This document shows, one piece after another, positions 35,753 to 45,247 of a DNA stretch of 64,000 nucleotides. A program made the position numbers and the translations under genes. How positions within the stretch are numbered: position 1 is the stretch's first letter; every line of letters starts with the position of its first letter. Below the pieces are notes generated by a model that saw only the letters and a program-made list of their open reading frames with translations, had not been told where the DNA came from and did not search any database. Source of the DNA: DATCJA01 sp963814955 (GTDB taxonomy: Bacteria; Acidobacteriota; Vicinamibacteria; Vicinamibacterales; UBA2999); NCBI GenBank assembly GCA_963814955.1, contig CAWFEX010000015.1, positions 496,001 through 560,000 on the forward strand. The letters are read 5' to 3'.

Positions 35753-37015
35753 ATGAATTCACACGACACACGTGCGAGTCGTCGCCAGCTGCTGAAGTGG
35801 CTGGCGGCAAGCCCGCTGCTCGCCTGCCCGGGGCTCGCCGGGCTTGCCGCGCAGAGCCTGGCGCCCGTACCGCAGAAAAACGCGGATCCAATCATGTGGG
35901 CTCCGCCCAACTTGCAGAACCTCATCACGAGCCCGGGGGATGCCATCAACGTCTTCGACTTCGAGCCGGTCATGCGCAAGGTCGTGCCGCCCGCACATTT
36001 CGGCTACATGGCCTCCGGCATCGACGACGAAGTGACGCTGCGCGCCAATCGGGAGGGCTTTCTCAAATTTCAGCTCAGACCGCGGCGCCTCGTCGACGTC
36101 AGCAAAGTCGACATGAGCACCAACATCCTGGGCGTGCGGTACGACACTCCGATCATCGTCGCGCCCATCGGGGGTCATCGCGCCTATCACGCCGATGGTG
36201 AGGAGGCCGTGGCGAGGGCTGCGAAGGTCGGCAACCATCTGATGATTCTCTCGACGCAGTCGACGACGTCTCCTGAGGCGGTGATGGCCGCTCGCGGGGC
36301 GCCGATCTGGTACCAGCTCTATGCGACGAACAAGTGGGAAGTCACGCGCGCGTTTCTCACTCGGGCGGAGCGAGCGGGTTGCCTCGCGGTTGCGATAACG
36401 GTGGACCGCAACGGCGGTCGCAATCAGGAAACCCTGTTCCGTCTGGAGCGCACGGACACGCGCAACTGCTCGGCCTGCCATGACCGCAGCAGTCTCCAGG
36501 CGAACTATCGAACCAGACCGATGTACCAGGGCGTCGATCTGTCGGGCCTGTCCAACATTCAGTCGTCCGCCATGACCTGGGACACGATCAAGCGGATGCG
36601 CGATACGACCCGCATGAAAATCGTGCTCAAGGGGATCCTGGCTCACGAGGACGCCGAGCTCGCTGCCAAAGCGGGTGTCGACGCCATCATCGTGTCGAAC
36701 CATGGCGCTCGCAGCGAGGACAACGGACGGTCCACTATCGATGCATTGCCGGAAATCGTGGAAAAGGTCGGCGGCCGAATACCGATTCTGATCGACAGCG
36801 GCTTCCGCCGCGGCACCGACATCGCCAAGGCGCTGTGCCTCGGCGCGACCGGCGTATGCGTCGGCCGGCCTTATATCTGGGGCCTCGGGGCTTTCGGTCA
36901 ACCGGGAGTCGAACGCGTGCTGGACCTGCTGCGCACCGAGCTCTACGCCATCATGCAGCAGGTCGGCGCGCCAACAATCAAGCACCTTGTACCGGCAATG
37001 GTGCGCCGCGCCTGA
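35753..37015 (+). CDS. Tat-exported FMN-dependent alpha-hydroxyacid dehydrogenase with CXXCH motif
   Basis: A 420-residue member of the L-lactate/glycolate oxidase family. The N-terminus has a twin-arginine signal (ASRRQLLKWLAAS). FMN-site elements include APIGGHRAYHADGEE near 138-151, LSTQSTTS, WYQLYATN, KGILAHEDA and the catalytic His317 in SNHGARSEDNGR, then IDSGFRRGTDIAKAL. Residues 239-243 read CSACH, a c-type haem attachment motif in a loop normally without cysteines. An exported flavoprotein with its own haem could hand electrons to periplasmic cytochromes. Substrate is likely lactate or another 2-hydroxyacid. GAGG precedes the ATG; the upstream esterase gene is seven bases away. Confidence 0.87.
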   Translation: MNSHDTRASRRQLLKWLAASPLLACPGLAGLAAQSLAPVPQKNADPIMWAPPNLQNLITSPGDAINVFDFEPVMRKVVPPAHFGYMASGIDDEVTLRANREGFLKFQLRPRRLVDVSKVDMSTNILGVRYDTPIIVAPIGGHRAYHADGEEAVARAAKVGNHLMILSTQSTTSPEAVMAARGAPIWYQLYATNKWEVTRAFLTRAERAGCLAVAITVDRNGGRNQETLFRLERTDTRNCSACHDRSSLQANYRTRPMYQGVDLSGLSNIQSSAMTWDTIKRMRDTTRMKIVLKGILAHEDAELAAKAGVDAIIVSNHGARSEDNGRSTIDALPEIVEKVGGRIPILIDSGFRRGTDIAKALCLGATGVCVGRPYIWGLGAFGQPGVERVLDLLRTELYAIMQQVGAPTIKHLVPAMVRRA

Positions 37016-37020
37016 ATGTA

Positions 37021-37044
37021 GGGCGGGTGCTTTTGGACCCGCCC
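37021..37044. repeat. REP-like half element
   Basis: GGGCGGGT-N8-ACCCGCCC preceded by GTA, directly after the dehydrogenase gene. It resembles half of the cloverleaf core. Confidence 0.6.
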
Positions 37045-37054
37045 CGGCCTGCGA

Positions 37055-39883
37055 CTAACTCACGAGCGGGTATCCCAGGCTCGCGACAGCTTCGACCAGC
37101 GTGCTCGACTCGATTGGCTTGCCAAGATGCAGCTGGAATCCTGCCTGCAACGCCCGTCGTTCGTCCTCCTTGCCTGTGAAGGAGGTGAGCGCGGCAGCGG
37201 GGATCATCGCCTTTGCCGGCGACGCCAGTGCCCGCACTTTCTGTATCAGTGAATACCCATCCTCGCCGGGCATGGCGATGTCCGCCACGAGCACATCCAC
37301 CGCTTCGTTCTGAAGCACCGTGAGCGCCTCTGCGGCCGACGCGGCCGTCAAGACGGACGCACGAGCGGTCTCGAGGAACACCGCTACTACATCCCGGCTG
37401 TCCGCATCGTCGTCGACGACCAGAACGGTGATCCCCTCGAGCGAGCGCGTGTCGGCTCGGCCCGGCCCGGCGGGCGCGGAGGACGGCTGGACCGCACCTT
37501 GAGCCTCTTCGGCGTACGCCGCAACAACAGGGAGCCTCACGGTAAACGTCGCACCTCGCCCTTCACCGGCGCTGTGTGCCGACACCGTGCCGCCGTGTGC
37601 TTCGACGAGGTTCTTCACGATCGCCAGGCCCAGCCCCAGTCCTCCATGCATGCGGGTCGTCGATCCATCTGCCTGCCGGAATGGCTCGAACACCAGAGGC
37701 AGGAAATCGGGAGCTATGCCCTTTCCGTTGTCGCTCACGATCATTTCGACGACATTCCGCGCCGGCCGAACCACCAGCCTCACTTCGCCCTTGTCGTGCG
37801 TAAACTTCACCGCGTTCGTCAGCAGGTTCGACAGAATCTGCTGCAACCTCGCCGCATCGCCGAAGACTCTGCCAATCGACGCGTCGATTTCACTCTGTAT
37901 CTGGATCCGCTTCGCTTCGGCAAACGGCTGCACGATGTCAAGGGCACCGCGGACCAGGCCGTGCAGGTCGACGGCGGATCGCGTGACCGGTATCTTTCCG
38001 GAAACAATGCGCGATACGTCCAGAAGATCGTCGATCAGCTGGGTCTGCCGCTTCGCATTCGCGTAGACCGCGTCCAGCGCCCGTTGACGACGGCTGTCCT
38101 CGAGCACGCCTTTGCGGAGCATTTCGGCCCAGCCGAGCACGGCATTGAGCGGCGCGCGCAGCTCGTGCGACACCGTGGCGAGGAATTGATCTTTGAGATG
38201 GTTGGCGAGCTCGGCCTCGTACTTGGCGGCGCGTTCGGCGTGGTTGGCTTCTGCGAGCAGCGCGGCGGTCTTTCTCAAGTCATCTTCAACACGCCGTCGT
38301 TCGGTGATATCCGTCACTGTTGCGATCCAGCCGATCACGTGGCCATGCTCGTCGCGATCGGGCGTATACAGGGCGCGCATGAAGCGCGGACCGGCGTGGG
38401 CGTAGGGGATTTCCGTTTCAAAATCGACCGGCTCCCCCGCCAGCACCCGCTTGATGAACGGCGTAATTGCCACATACGCCGCCTGGCCCAGAACCTCGGG
38501 GATTGCCTTGCCGACTATCTCTTCCGCGGGGCGACCCAGAAAGTCCGCGCATGCGCGATTCACGAACACATAACGGCCGACACGGCTGCAACGCGACAGC
38601 AACAAAGGCGTCCGGCTCGTGATGATTTCGAGTTCTGCTTCTTTTGCCCGCAGCGCTTCCTCCGCCTGCTTGCGCTCGGTGACGTCACTGCACAAGCCCG
38701 CCATGCGCTCCGGCCGTCCGTCGGCGCCGTAAAAGAGTCGTCCGCGACCCTCGACCCAGCGCACCAACCCGTCCGTGCGCACGATCCGGTATTCGATGTG
38801 ATGGTCGCGCTGCTGCTCGACGGCCTCGTTGATTTCCCGGAGCACCTGCTCGCGATCGTCCGGGTGAATCTCTTTCTGGAACGCATCGAAGGACCCTGGA
38901 AACGTCTTCGGTGCAAACCCATGAATGGCCTCGAGTTCCGAAGACCAGGAAATTTCAGCGGTGCGGATGTTCCACGACCATGTGCCCATGCGCGCGGCCT
39001 CGAGGGCGAGTCGCAGTTGGACGACCGCCGTCTCCGCTTCGACGCGTGCCGCGCGTTCGTTGACCGCAAGCGCCGCCCGTTCCTGCTCCGCGCGGCGGCG
39101 GTTGGAGATATCACGGACATGCGCCGTAAACAGTGGCGGACCCGCGACGGGAACGCGCGAGATTGAAATCTCGACCGGCAGCTCCGACGCGTCGGCGCGC
39201 ATCGCGGTCATCTCGACTCGACGGTCCACCACGACCGTTTCTCCGGTTTCCAGATATCGTGCGAGTCCGCGGCGATGCTGATCTCTCAGCTTCGGTGGAA
39301 TGATGAGGTCCCCCATCACCTGACCGATCACGTCGGCGCGCGGGTAGCCGAACGTGCGCTCGGCCGCGGCGTTGAAATCCACGACGCGGCCTTCATGGTC
39401 CATCGTGATGATGCAATCGAGAGCGGCCTCGAGAATGCCGGCCTTCCGGGCCTCGCTTTCCGCCAGTCGCTGGCCAAACTCCACCACCGCGGCCGTGCCA
39501 CGGCGCCATGTTTCGTTGAGCCCGCTGATGACTGCACCGACGGCCGCGAAGATCAATAAATCCAGCAGGTCGGTCGCATTGCCGATGGCCCAGGAACCGG
39601 AGGGTTCGATCCAGAAATACACTGCCGAGGCGGTGCACAGCAGTGTGGTCAGCATGCCCGGCCATAGACCGCCCAGCCACGCGCTCAGCATGATTGCAGG
39701 AAAGAGAGTGATGTATGGGGAATCGATGCCCCAGGCGGGATCCAGCGTCCGGCGCATGGGGATGGCGAGGCCGGCTAACGCAACCGCAATCCCATACCGC
39801 GCGAGCGCCGACGCGCGAATCGCGCTGATTGCTGCTGTCTGCACGCTCCGCGGAGAGATCAGTTCCGTGCGGCTGCTCGGCAC
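37055..39883 (-). CDS. Hybrid sensor histidine kinase with membrane domain and PAS repeats
   Basis: A 942-residue sensor. Residues 25-125 form a KdpD-type (DUF4118) four-helix membrane domain with LDPAWGIDSPYITLFPAIMLSAWLGG. Three PAS domains follow (about 150-270, 300-410, 430-550). The HisKA box FLATVSHELRAPLNAVLGW comes near 590, then an HATPase with DNGKGI and GGLGLGLAIVKNLVEAHGG. The C-terminal receiver domain has VDVLVADIAMPGEDG with its phosphoacceptor Asp. No cognate output regulator is adjacent, so a phosphorelay to a separate protein is likely. It lies convergent to the dehydrogenase gene. Confidence 0.93.
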   Translation of the reverse strand: MPSSRTELISPRSVQTAAISAIRASALARYGIAVALAGLAIPMRRTLDPAWGIDSPYITLFPAIMLSAWLGGLWPGMLTTLLCTASAVYFWIEPSGSWAIGNATDLLDLLIFAAVGAVISGLNETWRRGTAAVVEFGQRLAESEARKAGILEAALDCIITMDHEGRVVDFNAAAERTFGYPRADVIGQVMGDLIIPPKLRDQHRRGLARYLETGETVVVDRRVEMTAMRADASELPVEISISRVPVAGPPLFTAHVRDISNRRRAEQERAALAVNERAARVEAETAVVQLRLALEAARMGTWSWNIRTAEISWSSELEAIHGFAPKTFPGSFDAFQKEIHPDDREQVLREINEAVEQQRDHHIEYRIVRTDGLVRWVEGRGRLFYGADGRPERMAGLCSDVTERKQAEEALRAKEAELEIITSRTPLLLSRCSRVGRYVFVNRACADFLGRPAEEIVGKAIPEVLGQAAYVAITPFIKRVLAGEPVDFETEIPYAHAGPRFMRALYTPDRDEHGHVIGWIATVTDITERRRVEDDLRKTAALLAEANHAERAAKYEAELANHLKDQFLATVSHELRAPLNAVLGWAEMLRKGVLEDSRRQRALDAVYANAKRQTQLIDDLLDVSRIVSGKIPVTRSAVDLHGLVRGALDIVQPFAEAKRIQIQSEIDASIGRVFGDAARLQQILSNLLTNAVKFTHDKGEVRLVVRPARNVVEMIVSDNGKGIAPDFLPLVFEPFRQADGSTTRMHGGLGLGLAIVKNLVEAHGGTVSAHSAGEGRGATFTVRLPVVAAYAEEAQGAVQPSSAPAGPGRADTRSLEGITVLVVDDDADSRDVVAVFLETARASVLTAASAAEALTVLQNEAVDVLVADIAMPGEDGYSLIQKVRALASPAKAMIPAAALTSFTGKEDERRALQAGFQLHLGKPIESSTLVEAVASLGYPLVS

Positions 39884-40036
39884 TCGGCTGCATCCTTCGA
39901 AATGGAGGCGCGATTCTCAACCGGGGGCGGCCCTAGAATGCGCCTAATACCCCAGCCATTTCAATGATTTCGTACACAGCCAGCTCATCAGGACAGGGCC
40001 GCGCATGCTGCAGGGTGCGCACTACAACACCTGGCC

Positions 40037-40056
40037 GCGCACGCTAAAGCGTGCGC
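40037..40056. repeat. REP-like hairpin
   Basis: GCGCACGCT-AA-AGCGTGCGC followed by CCTAC; a decayed copy (GCGCATGCTGCAGGGTGCGCACTAC) lies just upstream at about 40002-40024. Confidence 0.75.
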
Positions 40057-40101
40057 CCTACAGCACCTGAGCCGTGCTTCGCCCATGGTACAGTGGCGCC
40101 C

Positions 40102-41282
40102 ATGACGGTCCCCGCGATCGGCGTCCGCGTACTGGCCGCGGACGAGGTGCTCTCACGTTTCAAGGAGCTGCGGGCACGACAGGCCGTGCAGTACTGGGCG
40201 TTCTACTCGAGTCAGTTGGGCGGCGTCGTGACGGATCCCGCTCTCATGGTGATCCCGTTCGACGACCACATGGTGCATCGCGGTCACGGCATCTTCGACA
40301 CCGCGGGCCTGGTTGACGGAAAGATCTACGACCTCGAGGCGCACCTCGATCGCTTCCTGCTCTCAGCCGAACGATCGAAGCTTCGCCTTCCCGGCTCTCG
40401 CGATGACATTCGCGACATCATTGTCAAGACGACCGCCGTCAGCGGGCGGCGCGACGGCTCGATTCGCTATTGGCTGTCGTCAGGACCTGGGAGCCTGGAC
40501 CTCACGCCGGCCGCGGGGGCCCAGCCTGGTTTCTTCGTGATGGTGTTTGCAGGTCTCTCGTACCCGAGCGGTGGTACATCGAGGGCCTCCGGGTGATGAC
40601 GACGACTTACCCGATCAAGGCACCGCTCTATGCCATTACCAAAGCCACCAACTACCTGCCGAATGTCCTCATGCAGATGGAGGCCAAGGAAGCGGGATTC
40701 GACAACGGTGTCTTCATCGATGCCGACGGGCATGTCGGTGAAAGCTCCAACATGAACGTCGCCTTCGTGACCAGGGAGGGCGCGCTCGTACATCCGAAGT
40801 TCGACCACATTCTCGCCGGCTGCACATCCCTTCGGCTCCTGGAACTTGCTCCGCGGCTATGCGATCAAGGCTTGCTCGACGGTGTCGAAGTCCGCGACAT
40901 CACGCCTGCGGAGGCGCGCGGCGCTCGCGAGATGCTGCTCCTGGGCAGCTCGGTCAAAGTGGCGCCGATCATCCAGTGGGACGCACAGATTGTTGGTGAA
41001 GGCAAACCCGGACCTGTCGCGAAGGCACTTCTGCGTTTGCTGGACGAGGACATGCGCACGAGCGATCGGCTGATCCCTGTTCCGTACCGACGACCGCACG
41101 TGTGGGTCGGTCCTGTCGGACCCGCCGGGTCCACAGGGACCCGGCTTGCGTGTCTGCGACGGCCGGTAGCGCCGCTGCTGAGTCGGCGCCGTCAAACATC
41201 CTGCCACCTCCTCTCAATGCTGAGTCGGCCACCCAGCGTCACGGCTGAGTGTCACAACTCTTGCTGGGATTCCCCGTGCTGA
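40102..41282 (+). pseudogene. Class IV aminotransferase (D-amino-acid/branched-chain type), one frameshift
   Basis: PLP enzyme. The first frame runs from MTVPAIGVRVLAADE at 40102 through HMVHRGHGIFDTAGL and LEAHLDRFLLSAERSKL. The second continues PERWYIEGLRVMTTTYPIKAPLYA, with the likely catalytic Lys in ITKATNYLPNVLMQMEA, then ESSNMNVAFVTREG and LAGCTSLRLLEL. The frames join if one C is added at the CCC of 40563-40565. It most resembles plant-type D-amino-acid aminotransferases. After DRLIPVPYR an unusual 55-residue tail follows, so the true stop may also be masked. Confidence 0.8.
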
Positions 41283-41300
41283 CAAGCACTGGAGGTGCAA

Positions 41301-41803
41301 ATGACGTTTGGTAAAGGGGCGGCACTCGCGGCGGGCTTCGTAGGCGCGATGGCCCTGGGCGTGTGGGTCGGTCCACACATTACAGACGACCGCAGCACCG
41401 CTTCTGTCACTCCCCATATCTATGTGGGGGCTCGCCAACTACGACGGCCACGAGCCCGAGCCGGCCGCGGCCGGCAGCCACCCCGGTTACGGCTCGCGCG
41501 GCGACGCCAGCAATCGCACCGTCCTCACCCGATCTGCAGAACCAGCTGAGACCGCTGCTCAATAAAGGATCGGACATGACCATCGCCTCGGAAGGCTTCC
41601 GTGACGCCGAGCAGTTCGCGGCGGTGGCGCACGCGGCGCGGAATACGGAGATTCCATTCGTGCTCCTCAAGCATCGCGTGCTGAACGAACGGAAGACGCT
41701 CGCGGCCGCCATCCGCGAGTCGAAACCCGAAATGAACGCGGAGCTCGAGTCCAGACGTGCGGTCGCGGAAGCGCGATCGGAGCTCGCGAAAATCGCGGGA
41801 TAG
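41301..41803 (+). pseudogene. Exported or membrane-anchored helical protein, one frameshift
   Basis: GGAGG precedes ATG 41301. The first frame gives a hydrophobic N-terminus (GAALAAGFVGAMALGVWVG). After IYVG the reading frame shifts; adding one G to the run at 41426-41430 leads into a Pro/Thr-rich linker and a helical domain (LRPLLNKGSDMTIASEGFRDAEQFAAVAHAA, then KHRVLNERKTLAAAIRESKP) to the stop at 41803. Corrected size is about 168 residues. The function is not recognised. Confidence 0.6.
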
Positions 41804-42127
41804 TTGTTTCACTTCATGACCGATGACCGGGTCCGAGGATCGTGCCTCGGGCCCGGTGCCTCCTGATTCCACAATTTCGTGATCGACAGGCGTTCGACTC
41901 CGCCTACAACTCTGCCCGGGATCCCACAAAAGCGGGGCGGCATGCGGAGGCAGACCCGCGCGAGACACTGGGAAATCCTGCGAATTCAGGCTGGAACGAC
42001 GGTTGCCCAATCCTCCCCACGGTGCCCATGACCCTCCCCCGAATTACGGAACTGTCGGGCAGCGCGCGGCCGAACCGCGCGAGAGAGGAAGGCACTGCGA
42101 CGCAACACAATCGAAGGAGGCAACACA

Positions 42128-42655
42128 ATGCGTGGTGTCAAGCGTTGGATTTCGCTCCCAGGTCATCGACGTTTCTTCGAGGCGGCAGTGATTCCGTGCG
42201 TGATGGTATTTGCGGTTGGGTGTCACGGCGGCGTTGATACACCGGTTGGGCCCACTGTCACCAGCACTCTGCAGACGACGTCCAATGCGGCAATCGTGGC
42301 GGACGCCGATACGGTGACCGCGCACGGCGGACCGCTCTCGTTCACGTTGGACGCGGTCGGCGATTCGGGCTATTCAGGCACGTGCACGGTGGGAACTGGT
42401 GGCGCCGGTTTCAGACTCAAGGCTGCAGGAAACGGCATGCCCGATTCGCTGATCCGTTTCAGACTCGGAGAAGAAACGGCATCCGGCGGCTACGACTACC
42501 CCTTCACCCAACACGTTGAAGTCGATCAGCGAGGCAATTTCAGAACCCAGGAACGTGTCACATACCTGGCTTCAGGACGCTCCGTCAAGTGCTTGCTGAT
42601 GGGCCCGGATAACGCCACGGTTCTCGCCGAGGGGCCGGCATTCGACATTCCTTGA
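42128..42655 (+). CDS. Putative lipoprotein
   Basis: A 175-residue protein with a very good ribosome site (AAGGAGG), a positively charged start, a hydrophobic segment ending VFAVGC (lipobox Cys near 32), and a Thr-rich linker. The remaining domain (SFTLDAVGDSGYSGTCTVGTGG, then FRTQERVTYLASGRSVKCLL) has two cysteines that could form a disulfide. No family is recognised. A hairpin follows its stop. Confidence 0.65.
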   Translation: MRGVKRWISLPGHRRFFEAAVIPCVMVFAVGCHGGVDTPVGPTVTSTLQTTSNAAIVADADTVTAHGGPLSFTLDAVGDSGYSGTCTVGTGGAGFRLKAAGNGMPDSLIRFRLGEETASGGYDYPFTQHVEVDQRGNFRTQERVTYLASGRSVKCLLMGPDNATVLAEGPAFDIP

Positions 42656-42688
42656 CGGCGCAGGGCCGTGCGCTGCTTCGAACGAAGT

Positions 42689-42721
42689 GGAGTCGCTACC
42701 CTCGAATCAGGGTGCGACTCC
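42689..42721 (+). terminator. Hairpin downstream of the lipoprotein gene
   Basis: GGAGTCG/CGACTCC outer stem with ACCCT/AGGGT inner stem. There is no T tract, so termination is only a guess. Confidence 0.4.
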
Positions 42722-42727
42722 ACCAGC

Positions 42728-42818
42728 GTCACAAGTCACAAGGCACAAGGCACAACGCAACTTACAGGACTACCAATTTGTGACTTGTGACTTGTGACCT
42801 TGTGACTTGTGACTTGTC
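42728..42818. repeat. Inverted heptamer array (CACAAGT / ACTTGTG)
   Basis: Left arm of four CACAAGT/CACAAGG units (42730-42756) faces a right arm of five to six TTGTGAC units (42777-42816) across a 20-base centre. It could fold into a hairpin of about 28 bp or more. It lies between two convergent genes. Confidence 0.8.
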
Positions 42819-42821
42819 AGC

Positions 42822-43796
42822 TCAGCGTTGCGGCCCATCGAGCAGGCGTATTTCCCAGCCGTCGACCCGCTCGTTCCTGCCGGCGGCGACACGCCTCTTC
42901 ACGTTGACCTCGCGCATCAGGCCCACCGTTCGATCGAAGACGTAACTGCCCTCGTCGCTCATTTCAATAGGTGGAAGCTTGGCGAGGGCCTCGGGAGGAA
43001 TGGGAACCCCCGCCTGCTTGGCCAGCGACTCAGTGAGCCGCATCAGCGCAGCTTTGTCGTAGGTCGTCGTCGCCGTCAACGACGCAGAGTCCTCGGTAAC
43101 CGATTCCATGCGCACGCGAAACCTCCCCGGGATCAGATCGCTGCCGAGCAGACTGGGTTGTTGAACCTCGACTTCCGTAACGTCGCCTGAAGCCAGGGCC
43201 ATGCCGTTCAGGCCGAAATAGACCCAGGCGTCACGCGCCGCCCCCACAACGAGCGCCTCGGGAGAGACAACTTGATTGACCATGCCCAGCATCGCCTGGC
43301 GTCGCTCGGCTGGCAGGCGGGCCAGCAGTTCCTTGACGATCGTGTCGACGATCGATTTCAGCTTCGGAACAACTTCTGCCTGATTCGCCAGGCCCGTCAG
43401 CTTGCCGGTGGCATTCAGTGTCAAATGAAAATGGAGGTCGCGAACGGCGTCGAGGGCTGCGCTGATCAGCGGATTCTGCGCGAGCACCGGGTTGTCGAGC
43501 ACCGTTTCACCCGGCACCCAGTCAACGACGAAACCTTCCGGTGTGGCCGAGATCACGCTCACGCTGACGATGGTTTTGCTGCCACCGCTCTGCTGCGATT
43601 GAGAGGAGTTCTCGCGATTGCGAACGAGCGCGAGCCTGAACTGGTCGCCGGCCTTCAGTTTCGGGGTAATCGTGACGTCTTGTGCAAGCGCCTGCGCCGC
43701 TCCGATGCCCAGTGCGAGAGCGCAAAACGCCGCCGCGGGCCAGATGCCTCTCGCTGGAGTTCGCGTCTGCACTGCGTCTCCCATCAATACTTTCAC
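42822..43796 (-). CDS. Exported protein of unknown function (DUF6263-like)
   Basis: A 324-residue protein with a signal peptide ending AQALAQ near residue 39. It starts with a KLKAGDQFRLALVRNRENSSQSQ strand, typical of a family of secreted beta-rich proteins annotated DUF6263, and has VDWVPGETVLDN and WVYFGLNGM segments. No catalytic residues are apparent. The gene lies convergent to a lipoprotein gene, separated by the inverted heptamer array. Confidence 0.65.
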   Translation of the reverse strand: MKVLMGDAVQTRTPARGIWPAAAFCALALGIGAAQALAQDVTITPKLKAGDQFRLALVRNRENSSQSQQSGGSKTIVSVSVISATPEGFVVDWVPGETVLDNPVLAQNPLISAALDAVRDLHFHLTLNATGKLTGLANQAEVVPKLKSIVDTIVKELLARLPAERRQAMLGMVNQVVSPEALVVGAARDAWVYFGLNGMALASGDVTEVEVQQPSLLGSDLIPGRFRVRMESVTEDSASLTATTTYDKAALMRLTESLAKQAGVPIPPEALAKLPPIEMSDEGSYVFDRTVGLMREVNVKRRVAAGRNERVDGWEIRLLDGPQR

Positions 43797-43836
43797 AGAC
43801 TGCTTTTCGGAACCAGAACGCAGAAAAATGCAGCGG

Positions 43837-44097
43837 TTACGATTGACGATCGGCGCCGGGCGGAAGGGTGAGCGACTCGCTCACCGCGAGTTCAGCGACG
43901 CGAAGGCGTGCGACGGTGAGATCCTGAATCTCGAGACGCTTGAATGCCGCACTCTCGACGGCAACACGACGGATCGCAAGTCGTCCAACGGCCAGCGCGC
44001 CGATGGCAAACGCCCCCAGTGCGACCGCTCCCATCGCGGTGGCCATCATCGCCACGGCCCGGACCGTTCGATGCGGTGGATTGGAAAGTTCCTTCAT
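43837..44097 (-). CDS. Small pentapeptide-like repeat protein
   Basis: An 86-residue protein whose middle repeats every five residues: GAVAL-GAFAI-GALAV-GRLAI-RRVAV-ESAAF-KRLEI-QDLTV-ARLRV-AELAV. The fixed hydrophobic residues at positions three and five suggest a short right-handed quadrilateral beta helix or a membrane-inserted stretch for the Gly/Ala-rich first half. It follows the direction of a larger exported protein gene to its left. Function unknown. Confidence 0.6.
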   Translation of the reverse strand: MKELSNPPHRTVRAVAMMATAMGAVALGAFAIGALAVGRLAIRRVAVESAAFKRLEIQDLTVARLRVAELAVSESLTLPPGADRQS

Positions 44098-44155
44098 GTC
44101 ATCTTCCTCCTGCCGTCCGGAACGGAATCGGCGGTAAGTCGACGCGGCCCGGGCA

Positions 44156-44755
44156 TCATTCGCATGGCCCCAGCGGGCCCGTGAGGATGGACCACATCGG
44201 GCAAAGCCAATGCCCGGGTTCCATAACCTTATAGACCATCAAATTGCCGTCGTCCTTCATGTAAGTGCGGTAGCGACCGTTCGGCGACTGGATGTACCAG
44301 TTGCCGACCACAACCGAGCCGTCGCCCTGCTGCAGGTTCGGCGCCGAGATCGGCAGATTGAAGCGGAAGCCATCGCGATAGGTGGCCACAAGCGCATCGT
44401 GCATCGCGTCATCCGTGGTACCCGTCCCTGGTTTCTTCAAGCCAAGATAGAATTCGCCGCCGCGCTCGCCGTCCGGGACGTTGTCGCCCGTCTGTTTGAA
44501 CTGCATCAGCACCACTTCCTCGCGGCGGCTGCCTTCTTTCACGTCGCCGGAGAATTTCACGAGCGATCGCTGGGTTGGCGGAGCACCGCCTCGGTATTCA
44601 GCGGGATCGTCGATCTTCGAGTCGTTCAGCAGCGCGTTCCCGCCGTGCCTGAGGACGCCGACGTGCGTGTCACTGAGTTCCTGCGCTTCTTGCGCCCCGA
44701 GGGGCGCCGCAAAAAATACGAGTCCTAACATCGCAATAGATAGGTGTCGTGCCAT
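44156..44755 (-). CDS. Exported protein with bulb-lectin-like C-terminus
   Basis: A 199-residue protein from ATG 44755, with a signal peptide ending PLGAQ near residue 21. The C-terminal part contains NGRYRTYMKDDGNLMVYK, close to the QxDGNLVxY mannose-binding motif of bulb-type lectins. The first half (VGVLRHGGNALLND, FSGDVKEGSRREEVVLMQF) is not recognised. Possible role in binding surface sugar; uncertain. Confidence 0.6.
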   Translation of the reverse strand: MARHLSIAMLGLVFFAAPLGAQEAQELSDTHVGVLRHGGNALLNDSKIDDPAEYRGGAPPTQRSLVKFSGDVKEGSRREEVVLMQFKQTGDNVPDGERGGEFYLGLKKPGTGTTDDAMHDALVATYRDGFRFNLPISAPNLQQGDGSVVVGNWYIQSPNGRYRTYMKDDGNLMVYKVMEPGHWLCPMWSILTGPLGPCE

Positions 44756-44872
44756 TCCTGGTCCCCCTTGACCCGCCTTCGCCCCCAGGACACTGTCTGA
44801 AGAGCTCTCGAGCGTGCGAGAAGGCGACAACCAAGGAGCGCGCCAAAAGACCCGATCGATAATCGCCAGGAA

Positions 44873-45172
44873 ATGAGCGCCAGAAATCTTGCACGTTTCG
44901 CTGTTGGCCGGTTTCCGCGAATTACTTACTTCGCCGCTGGTGTCGTGGTCCACCGCCATCAGTTTCTGGTTTCTCGTGTATGGGGTCGACGTTCTGAGCA
45001 ATGCGCTGGGCCTCGACATCGTCCTCGACACGCACTCGAGGTGGCTTCGCGTGCTGATGAGCCTGGCGGCCTGGTTTCCCTGGATCGCGCTGGGACTGGT
45101 CGTTCCGAGTGGCTGGTCCTGCGTTTCGCGCCGGATGGACGAGTCCAGGAATACCGCATCGCACGCGATTGA
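44873..45172 (+). CDS. Unresolved short gene or intergenic region
   Basis: The space 44756-45247 has no clear gene. One frame from ATG 44873 ends in LVLRFAPDGRVQEYRIARD, which looks like a natural C-terminus. Another frame (from TTG 44889) contains two hydrophobic helices (STAISFWFLVYGVDVL and WFPWIALGLVV). The two might belong to one small membrane protein interrupted by indels. A decayed GTCCGGCTGAAGC hairpin follows at about 45193-45215. Confidence 0.2.
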   Translation: MSARNLARFAVGRFPRITYFAAGVVVHRHQFLVSRVWGRRSEQCAGPRHRPRHALEVASRADEPGGLVSLDRAGTGRSEWLVLRFAPDGRVQEYRIARD

Positions 45173-45247
45173 AGGGATATCGCGCGCCTTCGCCGGTCCG
45201 GCTGAAGCGGGACACGACGTACAACCAACGGAGGCCTCGCTAGTTCG

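Noticed and set aside
37499..39166. Plus-strand reading frame of 555 codons
   Set aside because: Antisense shadow of the hybrid histidine kinase; no recognisable domain or ribosome site.
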